Both the position numbers and the translations under genes were made by a program. From Ilex aquifolium (lineage: Eukaryota; Streptophyta; Magnoliopsida; Aquifoliales; Aquifoliaceae), in NCBI GenBank assembly GCA_951799425.1, contig OX637405.1:17581089-17645088 (forward strand): a stretch of DNA of 64,000 nucleotides, in the 5' to 3' direction. The stretch's first letter is position 1. The number at the start of each line of letters is the position of its first letter. Shown one piece after another: positions 48,780 through 58,344 of this stretch. Below the pieces are notes generated by a model. That model was not told the origin of the DNA. It did not search any database and saw nothing but the letters and a program-made list of their open reading frames with translations.

Positions 48780-50025
48780 AAAGGGCCCAGGCGATGGACA
48801 AGGAGGTGGGAAAGTTGATAGAGAACGGGAAGGTCAGAGAAGTAGCATATCCTGACTGGCTCTCCAATGTGGTGATGGTGACTAAAGCTAATGGGAAGTG
48901 GCGCCTCTGTGTCGACTTTACTGAGCTGAACAAGGCGTGCCCAAAAGATAGCTACCCACTACCATGAATTGACCTCCTCATCGACGCCAACGCAAGACAT
49001 GAATTGCTCACTTTGCTGGATGCATATTTTGGGTATAACCAGATCAGCATGCACCCCCAGACTAGGAGAAGACGTCGTTCATCACTCCCAAGGGGACCTA
49101 CTGCTACAGGGTCATGCCCTTCGGGATAAAAAACATCGGAACAACTTATCAACGACTGGTGAACAAGATGTTCCAGTCACAGATCGGGAAAATAATGGAG
49201 GTGTATGTGGACGACATGCTGGTGAAAAGCCTCGCTGCAGCAGATCATATTGACCATCTTCATGAAACTTTCAACGTTCTCAGGTCATACCGCATGAAGC
49301 TGAATCCTGAAAAGTACGCATTTGGCGTAGGGTTAGGAAAATTCTTAAGCTTTATGGTCAACCAAAGATGAATTGAGGCGAACCCCGACAAAATCAAGGC
49401 CATCCTCGATATGAAGTCACCCTCCTCAACCAAAGAACTCCAGCGCCTCAATGGGAGAATTACAACACTTAACAGATTTGTCTCCAAGTCTGCAGACAAA
49501 TGCTTGCCTTTCTTCAAGATTCTCCGAAAGGCCTTCAAGTGGGAACCAGAGGCAGAGGAAGCCTTCCAGAGGCTCAAAGCCTACTTGGCTACACCTCCCC
49601 TCCTTTCACACGCTACACCAGGTGAAAGTTTATACTAATACCTTTCTGCTTCTCCATCAGTTGTAAGCTCAGTCCTCATCAGGAACAGTGATGGAGTGCA
49701 AAAGCTAATTTATTATGTGAGCAGAGCATACCGAGGAGCAGAGGTCAGATATTCGGGGCTAGAGAAGCTAGCACTCGCCCTCATCTCAACAGCAAGGCGT
49801 CTACGGCATTATTTCTAGGGTCACACCGTTGTTGTGATCACAGACCAGCCTCTAAAGAGATTCTTGGGAAAACCAGATGTATCCGGGAGACTTCTTAAGT
49901 GGGCAGTGGAACTACGCAAGTTCGATATCCAATACCAGCCAAGGGCGCCCATCAAAGCACAAGCCTTTGTAGATTTTATTACAGAGCTTACACCAGCAGA
50001 AGAGATCAATGAGCTTTCCACACTT
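48780..50025 (+). pseudogene. Reverse transcriptase and first RNase H of F
   Basis: RT begins with MDKEVGKLIENGKVREVAYPDWLSNVVMVTKANGKWRLCVDFTELNKACPKDSYPLP (48792-48963), then a region with DAYFGYNQI, PFGIKNIGTTYQRLVNKMF and the catalytic VYVDDMLVKS (about 49200-49232). The tether LNGRITTLNRFVSKSADKCLPFF and RNase H with SAVSKLAL-like and VVVITDQPLKRFLGKPDVSGRLLKWAVELRKFDIQYQPR follow up to about 49950. Confidence 0.88.
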
Positions 50026-50379
50026 CAGACATCAAGCCCAGACACCCAAAGCAAAGTGATACCCGACCAGGACACCCAAGCGCCCAGTCCAGACACCCAG
50101 GTGTTCCCAAGCGCCCAGACCCCTTCCTCAGGCGCCCAGGCACTCCCAAGTGCCCACACTGGCACCCAGACCACCTCCTCAGGCTCCCAGGCACTCCCAG
50201 GCGCCCAGACCTCCTCCTCAAGTGCCCATACCTCCTCCTCAGGCGGCCAGACCTCCTCCTCAAGTGCCCAGACACTCCCAAGCGCCCAGGCCCTTCCTGG
50301 CGCCCAGCCTAGAGCCCTGCCACCTCAACCTGGCTCCCTGGCTCCCGCAGTTCTCTCCGAACTCTCCTCTCCGCCACTC
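50026..50379 (+). repeat. Repeat-coded Ala/Ser/Pro/Gln/Thr linker in F pol
   Basis: About 290 bp of irregular repeats of GCCCAGACC/CTCCTCCTCAAG/GCACTCCCAAGCGCCCAG-like units encode a low-complexity linker (SSGAQALPSAHT-type) between the two RNase H domains. The frame stays open through the repeat. Tat elements usually have a variable linker here; this one is long and internally duplicated. Confidence 0.8.
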
Positions 50380-50890
50380 TGGAAGTTCTATGTAGATGGC
50401 TCCTCGACCAGTAAAGAAGGGGGAGCTGGCCTAATCCTGATTATCCCCGATGGCACTCCCATCAAATATGCCGTGAAGCTCCACTTCATCGCCTCCAACA
50501 ATGAGACAGAATAGAGGCCCTTCTCTCTAGCCTAAGGTTGGTAATCAAAATGGAAGCCCAACGCCTCATCACTCACAGTGACTCTCAGCTGATAGTCAAC
50601 CAAGTGAAGGGCGAGTTCGAAGCAAAGGAAACAAGAATGCAGGAGTACCTTGCCATGGTAAAAGCCTTGGTCGCGAAGTTCCAAAATTTCCAAATCAGCC
50701 ACATCCCGAGGGAGGAGAACATGGTTGTGGATGCACTAGCCAGGCTCGCCTTATCCTCAGAAGCCCCACCGGGACCGGCATTCATTGATCACCAGTTCGA
50801 ACCAAGCAAGTTAGACGTGGAAGCTACAAGCGTCAACTGTGCATCCGCCGAGTCAAACTGGATGACCCCAATAAGGGCATACCTCTAGGA
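50380..50890 (+). pseudogene. Archaeal-type second RNase H of F
   Basis: Shows WKFYVDGSSTSKEGGAGLILI (start of the fold with the first catalytic Asp), the HFIASNNETE segment, THSDSQLIVNQVKGEFEAKETRMQEYL and FQISHIPREENMVVDALARLA. This is the RNase H acquired by Tat-lineage elements and thought to work in replication beside the first domain. Broken. Confidence 0.88.
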
Positions 50891-50897
50891 AGGTGCG

Positions 50898-52093
50898 TTG
50901 CCTGATGACCCCCTGCAAGCCAGGAAGCTCAGGATGAGAGCCTCCAAGTTTACCATCTTACAAGACACCCTGTACAAGAAAGGCTACTCCTTGCCATTGC
51001 TAAGGTGCCTTTCACCCGAAGAAGCTCATTATGCCCTGCGGGAGATCCACGAAGGGATTTGTGGGAATCACTTCGGAGGACGCTCCCTCACGCACAAGGC
51101 GCTCAGACAAGGCTACTTCTAGCCTAGTATGGTGAGGGACGCCCAGGAATTCACCAAGAAATGTGACAAGTGTCAGCGCTTCGCCACTTACCTAGGCAAC
51201 CGCCAAAAGAGCTCACGGTCATCACAAGTCTGTGGCCCTTCTCCAAATGGGGCATCGACATCCTAGTCCTCCTACCTCTCAGTAGAGAATAGTGCAAGTT
51301 CGTGGTAGTAGCAGTCGACTACTTCACCAAGTGGGCGGAGGGCAAACTCTTAGCAAAGATAATAGACGCAAAGATCAAAGATTTTATCTAGAAGAACCTG
51401 GTCTACCGCTTCAGGATACGCCACACCATTGTCAGCGACAACGCCAAGCAGTTCTACAACAAGCTCCTAAACTCCTTCTGCTCCGACCTTCAGATAAAAT
51501 AGTCTCATTCCAGTCCAGCACACCCATAGGCAAACGGGCAAGCAGAAGTCATGGTGAGAACGGTGCTACGCAACCTAAAGACAAGGCTCGAAAGAGAGAA
51601 TGGTCTTTGGGTCGACGAACTCCCAGGTGTATTGTGGGCCTATCGAACCACGCCAAGAACTCCTACTGGGGAAACCCCTTTCTCCCTCGCCTTTGGAACT
51701 GAGGCAGTCATCTCCGTGGAGATCGGGGTACATTCTCTAAGGGTCCAACACCACGACCCCATCACCAACGAGGAAGGACTCTGCATCAACCTCGACTTGA
51801 TAGAGGATGCAAGGGAGATGATTGTGGTCTGCAACGCGAAATACAAGCACCGCATGGCGAAATACTACAACTCAAGGGCGAAGCCTCATTCCTTCCAACC
51901 AGGAGACTTGGTCCTCAAGAAAGTTATCCTCTCCACAAAGGACTCACGCGAAGGAAAACTAGGACCAAATTGGGAGGGACCCTACCTCATAGCAGTAGTG
52001 GTGAGGCCAGACACCTACAATATCCAGAATTCCAAGGGGAATGTTTTACCCCATCCATGGAATACTGAGCACTTGAAGAGGTACTACCAATGA
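50898..52093 (+). pseudogene. Integrase of F
   Basis: Zinc region with ALREIHEGICGNHFGGRSLTHKAL and KCDKCQRF (51030-51180), catalytic core with WGIDI (about 51250), VVVAVDYFTKWAEGK, IVSDNAKQFYN (about 51430) and ANGQAE (51530), then LWVDELPGVLWAYRTTPRTPTGETPFSLAFGTEAVI and the C-terminal LGPNWEGPYLIAVVVRPDTY (GPY/F module) up to LKRYYQ. Broken upstream; the last part is open for 180 residues. Confidence 0.88.
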
Positions 52094-52362
52094 CACCTTA
52101 GGAGAGAGTCAAAGTAGTAGAGTTGGGGAACTTGGTTTTATTTTTTGTACCTTTTTGGGGTTATTACCCATTGCTTGACATAAGCAATGAATGAATAAAA
52201 TTTTCTGCATTGTAATCCAAAAAAGATCTTTGCACTTTTATATTTAATTTCAAAGGAGTATCAGTGGCAAAAAAAAAATCACTTTCTACAAAAGTAAGGC
52301 TACAGACTGCCTTTCTAAAAAAATAAAATAAAATAAAAAATCAATCAAAAGTCCCCAGCACT
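52094..52362 (+). other. 3' noncoding part of F
   Basis: AT-rich after the integrase stop, with GAATGAATAAAATTTTC (about 52188) that could act as a polyadenylation signal. No ORF. Confidence 0.5.
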
Positions 52363-53292
52363 CTAACTACTCTCAGGGTCCTCCTCCTCCTCCTCATCAT
52401 CATCCTTAACATCATCAAAGCCTCCATCACCATCATCAGGCGCCTCAGTTGGCACGAAGCCTAAAAAGTCAATATCGGGGAAAGAAGTAGAAATCTTTCC
52501 CCGGAGCTCCTCATAACCATCAATGAAAGCATCTGCAAGGCCATTTTCCAGATCCACCTCAACCCGAGTAGCTCTCTCTTGAGCTGCCTTCACCTCTGCC
52601 AAGAAGGTAGCCTCTCTGAGCATGGCCCCCTCACGGGTCTCTGCAAGCTCAGCCTCCCTAAGCATGACCCTCTCACGGGTCTCTGCAAGCTTAGCCTCTT
52701 TGAGTGTGGCACTCTCACGAGCCTCCACAAGCTCAGTCTCTCTAAGCACGTCCCTCTCACGGGTCGCCACAAGCTCAGTATGAAAAGCCCTACCAGCAGC
52801 TTCAAGCTCGGTAATCCTCCCCTGAGCAGCAAGAAGCTTATTATGTACAACTTCATGGCTATGTTTCAACTGGTGATAAAGGATAGTCCTTGAAATTAAA
52901 CACAGAGATGCAGTTGAGGCTTGAAAAAAAAAAAAGGCAAAAGGATGTCAGACACTTATGGAAGAACGGGAGAAAGAGAGATAACAAACCCTTACCTGAG
53001 CCCAGCCTTCTAGAAAAGAGTTGAGGATTCCCTCGGTGCCCAAGGCACCAATCTCACTCACGTCATTGGGAAACATAAACCTCCCAAGTCGTTCTCTGAT
53101 GACCCGTGTGTTACCCAGCATGGAGCTAATCTGAGAAGGTGCCCCAGAAGAAGTTCCCACAGGAGGAGTGGATGAAGAGGGGGCAGAAGGTGCGGCCAAC
53201 GAGGGGAACTCTGGAGTAGGAAATGCAACTGAAGAAGTCTCCGACTGAGGAGGTACCACTGGAGTAACGGGTGCGGCTGAAGGAGCCGTTGG
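52363..53292 (-). CDS. Antisense coiled-coil ORF of F (partial)
   Basis: Reads against pol. The first part (53290-52990) is Pro/Ser/Thr-rich and then contains SSMLGNTRVIRERLGRFMFPNDVSEIGALG. The second part (52869-52363, 168 residues) is a strong coiled coil built from repeated ETELVEARESATLKEAKLAETRERVML-like units, then LADAFIDGYEELRGKISTSFPDIDFLGFVP and an acidic end (DDDEEEEEDPESS). Antisense ORFs between pol and the 3' LTR are known in Tat elements such as Grande and RIRE2. A donor-like CAG/GTAAGG lies at about 52995 (minus), so the two parts may be exons, as in spliced family members. Its start is lost at the junction with G. Role unknown. Confidence 0.6.
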
Positions 53293-54815
53293 CTTGATCC
53301 GAAATGTGTACACCCAAGTGCAGGCGGTCAAGCTGTAGTAATAATCCAGTTTGAGTCTGGAGTCGAATCCACAGGGAACTCTTCTTGGTGTTTTGGGGTA
53401 AGCAGTGATAGAGACCTATTGATTGTAACCCTTGAGATTTGAAGTTGTGTGAGGTGTGAGATTTCCTGGACAGAATATAAGATTCTTTCCAAGAGAATTT
53501 TCTAAACAAAATATGAGATAAGCTCTAATGTAAAAGAGTCACTCTTTAGTTCAAGGATCTGGACATGTAATTAATTATCTGGTTTATTACACTTGTGCTT
53601 GATAACTCAATTAACCCCCGTGTCAACAGCAGGTTAATCGGAAGATAAAGGTGGATTAAGAGAATTAAGAACATGATTCTGATGTCTTTCTAGAAGTTTA
53701 CAAGAATTGTTTGTGCCGAGACTTGACCCGTCTACAAACAAGCAAGTGTTTCTACAAGACATCCAATCATGACATTAATGTTCCATTTCCATTCTTTAAT
53801 TGAAGCACGATAATGGTGAAGATTGAAGGGTAGTCATGAAGATCTAGCCGAGGTACTTGCCTTGAACCAATGAGTCATTCTATACAAGAGTTATCTATGT
53901 TATAGAAAGAACTCCTAGTTATACAAAGTACCTTAACTTTGCTAGATGCAATCAATCATTCAATAAGCATGGGGAATATAAAGCATTAAGCATAATCAAA
54001 ATTGCACAAATAGAACGTCCGGATAATTTATACATGCCCTTCTCCTCTTACTAAAGAGTGAATGAGAAACTACTCACTCTTTATGGCTTTGGTAAAGCTA
54101 AAAAAGTGAGTGATACTCATTCCTCCAAGTAGAGGGATCTCAAAGCAAAACACACTAAACAGGGAGCCGATCTTCGACAAAGAATAAGTGAATCATGTTC
54201 CACCCTTCACGGCTTTGGCGAAGCTCTAGAAAAGTGGAAGAGTTTCACTCCTCTAAGGGAAGAAAGAAGCTCAAGCAATGGAAGTGAATGATGCACAAAT
54301 TAAAAGTAGAAGAAAGATAGTCACTTTTGGAGGGTGATCCACAACCAAAGGTAAGTTATCTCCTTATATGCATGTAAGTGAAAACATAAGCATAAAACTA
54401 CTTTTATAACAAGCTAAGAGATGTTGGACTAAAGCCAAACTAATCTCTAGAAAAACTACTTCATACAAGGAAATGTAAGCTAATTCTACAATATGAGTGG
54501 GAGTCTAAGCCTCCATCAACCTCTCTACTTGGTCCCCCCAAGCTCTCCAACAATGGGAGTATTTATAGGCAAGGGGGAGGAGACAAGAGGGGGTGAAGGA
54601 ATAGTGTATGCCGCCCAAGTCCAAGTGAAAAGTCAACTACTCAGCAGCCAGTCTGTGGAGATCGTTCGAACGTGAGTTGGAATTCGAACATTGTCTCTGT
54701 TTTTGTTTTATGGTCGTTCGAACGTTGTCTGGCGTTCGAACGTTTCTTCTGTCTTTGCTGTATGGGTGTTCGAACGCCAGATGTGGTCTAACCTTCTCAC
54801 TCAAGTGGCATGTGG
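53293..54815 (-). repeat. LTR part of element G
   Basis: Homologous to 18147-19690 with many differences. In LTR sense: GTTCGAACG words (about 54780-54660), TATA box GCCTATAAATACTCC (about 54570-54556), then the long transcribed part ending in ACTTGGGTGTACACATTTCGGATCAAG. The upstream start of the LTR is deleted. Its end abuts the antisense ORF of F. Confidence 0.85.
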
Positions 54816-55543
54816 TCGATGGCCTAAGATTCTTTCTCAAGTATGTGCACATGTATGTGTCGTATGAACAGATCTCTTGGGGGATATGTCAACAGATTGC
54901 CTTAGTTGCGTCAATCAAAGCAAATTTAATGAGATTATTCAAAAATTGAGAGTGAGAGACCTTACTTGAGTAAATGTTGATTGTCTCTCAAAAGTAAAGC
55001 AAGGCTCAAAACTTACCATGGTATTCTTTGTCATCTCCACTGGTTATGTCAGGTTTCTCATGGAATGTTGGTTATATATCAGTTCCTTTTTCGAGCTTGG
55101 TCATCTTGTACCTTAGAAATAGCAAATACCAATATACATTTGACAATTTAAGCATAGAAAGAATACCAATTTTTCAAGAAATGTGGTTTTAAGTCTAGGT
55201 TGCTAAGTTGGGGTGTCAAACCAATCATGTGATTAGTTACTTTAACAAGCAGTCTTAGCATTCACATTTGTTCCATCATTCATCAACAAATAGTAATATT
55301 ATACTAAATCTACATATATATTTACACAGATAAAATTGATAAACTGAATCATTCATTTCACAACATATGATTGTTCAATAAAAATACCAATGATTCAATT
55401 CATCCAACCAAAACAGTAATAACAAAAAAGCTTTAAACATCCATACTAACCCATAAAAGAAGAAATTCATCCACAAAAAACTTAAGCATCATACATGAAG
55501 AAATAAACAAACACACAAAACCAAGAACAGAAATCTCCCTCTC
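54816..55543 (-). other. 3' noncoding region of element G
   Basis: The left part (54816-55150) matches the right end of the fragment inside N1. A polypurine-related GACACCCCAACTTAGCAACC (minus, near 55220-55200) recalls the motif that follows env in B and D. No ORF. Confidence 0.6.
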
Positions 55544-56630
55544 TCACTCTCCACCAGCTCCACCCCTCAGGTAGCTAAGAATCTCCTCCTGCTGTCGGAG
55601 AATCTCAGCTTGCTTGGTCTCGATGCCAAGCATGATGTCTCTCAATGATCTCCGACTGTTGGTGCTGGGGCCTGTCTCCTGTGGCTGCTCTCTCTCTTCC
55701 TCCATCTCTCTCTCCTCCTCTGCATCAAGCTCCTCTTGCACCTCGTCCACTCCATGGGTAGGGGGCATCTCATGTCTAGCCGCTGGGCCGCCACTATGAC
55801 CTTGGCTCCTCTGGAAGGAAGCCTTGTTCAGTGGCCCCATTGGCTTTTGGATCTCCATTTCTGGCCTCACCCTAACCCCATGATCTTTGCATATTTCAGT
55901 CACTAGGGTGCCAAAGGGAAGTAAATTTCGCTTCACATCACACCCTTTCTTCATCTCTGCCAAAACTAGGGAGGGGAGGTCGATGCTTTGGCCTTTTCCA
56001 ATTGCATACAATAACAGGGCCATGTCGGGGAGGATTTCATTTTTTCTTCCTATCGGAGCAAAGTTGGCAACCGCAACCAAGTTCAACATCTTATATTTAT
56101 CAGTCAACTCTCCTTGTCTAAAGAATTTCTTTCCAGTCCAAGAAAAGTTGGACACACCCGTCAGCTCCTTCCCCGCCACATTCATCGCCACATTCTTTCT
56201 CGAGGGATAGGCGGGACTTGGTACCCGAGGCACCTCTTGCCTTATCCCCCAAATGTAATCTTCATCCATATCGATGTGGATTTCCCTCACATAGCTTTTC
56301 AACGCCCCATTGACGATCTCGGTGTTGGAGTAAAACTCCCGCACCAAGTCTACTACTTTGGCAAGTATAAAACCCAACCCCTCATCTCCATCTCCGCAAG
56401 CAAACCCAACTTAGCAAAATCAGTCAACACCACATCACGCTCACAAACCACAGCATGTTTTTGGTAAAAATTATCGTACCTGTCAACTTTTAGAGCCGTA
56501 GGAAATCTGGTTTTGTCGTATCTTAGCGTAAGGGGGGGTTTCCCCTCCCTCACCTCGACTACTTCTTCCACGAAATTGGGTTCCTAGGTTGGTGGAATGT
56601 GCCTGGCATGTAGCTTGACCCTTGGCATGG
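55544..56630 (-). pseudogene. Env-like gene of element G
   Basis: Minus strand from about MPRVKLHARHIPPT. It includes RYDKTRFPTALKVDRYDNFYQKHAVVCERDVVLTDF, VVDLVREFYSNTEIVNGALKSYVR, AGKELTGVSNFSWTGKKFFRQGELTDKYKMLNLVA, LPDMALLLYAIGKGQSIDLPSLV, an acidic Glu-rich tract (EELDAEEEREMEEEREQ) and a heptad-like end IETKQAEILRQQEEILSYLRG. Related to the C protein (same REFYSN, KELTG, GELTDKYK motifs). Broken. Downstream it ends 7-8 codons from the GGAGGE C-terminus. Confidence 0.83.
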
Positions 56631-57421
56631 TGTTTTTGGTTTTGAGTTTGTGAGGGTGTTGAAAGTTTTGATTTCTTGGTGAAAATGGAGATTCTTGATG
56701 TGGGAATGGTCTTGGGAGGGTCGATTTGAGGTAAAAATAAGGAATGAGGAGTGTTTTGTGGGCTGGGTAGTGAAAAGACAGTCTAGGGTTTGGGGGATTT
56801 TGAAGGGTTTTGGGGGTTTTGAAATGGGGAAGATGATCCAGGTATTTATAGTCTAAGACGTGACGTTCGAACGTTACTGACGTTCGAACGTGTGTAGAAG
56901 GATTTTTAAAAGACCGTTCGAACATGAGTGTCGTTCGAACGTGGCCAGCTATCAGTACTTTTGAGTTCTGTCAAAGACCAGAGTATTGCAAGGTCTTCTC
57001 GTTCGAACGATCTGTTGGCGTTCGAACGTTAACTCTCGTTAGAACATTCTATTGGCGTTCGAACGGGCTGAGCTCCCAGTGCTTTTGAGTTCCATCAGAA
57101 GCTTCATTAAAGGTTGAGTACTGCAAGCAGATGACGTTCGAACGTCACTTGGCGTTCGAACGTTGAATCGAAAATCAAAATTTTCTGCACTACACTATAC
57201 ACAATCAGAGAGGGCTAAACACACAATTTTAAATCAAAAACCTATGGCGTCTCAGGATAAGTCCCTACCCACGCTTCAGGTTGGTATTCTTGGACATTTC
57301 TTACTCAGCTCATATTTTCTATTTCAGTCAAAAGAGTTTGTACAAGAAGATTTTTACACAAAAAAATTCGGACCTTTGGCTTTCATTCCAACAAAAATAC
57401 AATTTTCTACAGAAAATAATC
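56631..57421 (-). promoter_or_regulatory. Pre-env region of G: GTTCGAACG array and TATA box
   Basis: Words lie at 56863-57155: about nine copies of GACGTTCGAACG/GGCGTTCGAACG or decayed forms such as CGTTAGAAC, often in close pairs 18-22 bp apart. A TATA box (minus GACTATAAATACC, near 56853-56841) lies about 15 bp from the nearest word and about 210 bp before the env-like start. The links TTGGCGTTCGAACG also occur in the LTR of the same family. An internal promoter is inferred. Confidence 0.5.
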
Positions 57422-57860
57422 TAATCTGAGTCTCCCTCTGTGTCTGTGTAGTTCGGACAACCAGTGACTCTCCCAATTTCCTCTCTCACAAACCGGTTAA
57501 GCAAAGTACTAGAATAGCATGGCGTATCAGAGTAATCCTTACTCAGCCCATTCACTATCCAGTCTAATCGATCGAGTGCGTGACCGAAAATTGGTTCAGA
57601 ACACTAGTTATATCTTTTTTCGTGAAAGACTCTGCCACACTGTTTACAAGCACCAAGTCTTTTGGCACGACGGCGTTTAGCAAAGGTGTTTCTGCCACAG
57701 AGGGGTTTCGCTTGTTTATCTTGGATTTCGGCCTTCATTACCAGTCTTGCTTTTCTCATGATCACAGTATGCACATCAGATGGAAAAGTGCGTAGAACTC
57801 CTAGACTAAACCAAAAAGTTTAACATCCATGCTTTCTAAGCTTTAAGACTCACTATCTAG
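57422..57860 (-). pseudogene. Accessory ORF homologue of element G
   Basis: Lies between the acceptor-like GTGACTGACAG and the pre-env array. The last part reads GLSKDYSDTPCYSSTLLNRFVREEIGRVTG and ends in an acidic EGDSD, like the C protein end (SSDTD). The copy is degenerate. I do not recognise the family; the match to C at the same place is the evidence that both descend from one gene. Confidence 0.6.
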
Positions 57861-58344
57861 TTCTTTAACGTCTGTCAGTCACAAAGATGATTGAAGCTGA
57901 CTCAAAGATATAATCATCAATTTATACATGGTAAGGTACATAATATGATCAGAACAACAACAACAGCAAAAACAACAACAAAAATGTTAAAAATTTACGG
58001 GCACATGGTGGCAAATATGAACTGTAGTTCTCACCCCCCAACCTAAACAGAACATTGTCGCTAGTGTTTCGAATTTACCAATTTACGGATCTTGGACTTG
58101 AGGTTGAATGGTGGAGATCTGTTCATCTGCCGAAACCTATAAATAAGAATACACAAATTACTCATCTTTTCGCAGATCTGGGTTTCGGGTAGGCTGAAAA
58201 TCCTTGTGTGTGAGTGTGAACAAGAGAAGAACACCCGTAAGCAAATATAAGATTAAAATGCAAAACATGAAGCAAAAGATTGTGTTTGTAGAATGTGTGG
58301 TCATGAGTTGTTTATCAGATAACAGAGAAAACGAAGAGATGGAT
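57861..58344 (-). other. Region upstream of the G accessory ORF
   Basis: Noncoding. The minus strand at about 58070-58033 reads CACTAGCGACAATGTTCTG followed by TTTAGGTTGGGGGGTG, a polypurine-like motif at the same relative place as 26630-26650 in C. A short CAACAACAACAGCAA-like run lies near 57957-57985. The right edge joins E3. Confidence 0.5.

Larger units (their letters stand above)
48780..53292 (+). mobile_element. Element F: Tat-like fragment with two RNase H domains
   Basis: Starts inside RT and runs through RNase H, a repeat-coded linker, an archaeal-type RNase H, integrase, a 3' noncoding stretch and an antisense ORF, where G begins. The dual RNase H and NKACPKDSYPLP RT motif place it in the Tat/Ogre group. 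GC content is clearly higher than its neighbours. LTRs, gag and protease are absent. It is broken in many places. Confidence 0.9.
53293..58344 (-). mobile_element. Element G: 3' part of an Athila-like element
   Basis: On the minus strand: noncoding DNA with a polypurine-like motif (58344-57861), a degenerate accessory ORF (57860-57422), a GTTCGAACG array (57155-56863) with TATA box, an env-like gene (56630-55544), 3' noncoding DNA, and an LTR part ending at 53293. It is the same family as the fragment in N1 (18147-21555). A stretch including the LTR start is missing here relative to that copy. Gag and pol are absent. Gene order equals that of C 26630-28749. Broken and old. Confidence 0.85.

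Noticed and set aside
50006-50281. Minus-strand Arg/Gly-rich frame opposite the F linker
   Set aside because: Shadow of the repeat-coded linker; pol reads the plus strand and the flanking pol domains are in order.
56584-56925. Pro/His-rich frame upstream of G env
   Set aside because: Most of it crosses the TATA box and leader; only its last residues (MPRVKLHARHIPPT) look like the start of the env-like gene.
58019-58050. Polypurine motif as the border of a further LTR
   Set aside because: No TG start with LTR features follows on the minus strand, and C has an equivalent internal motif at the same relative place.
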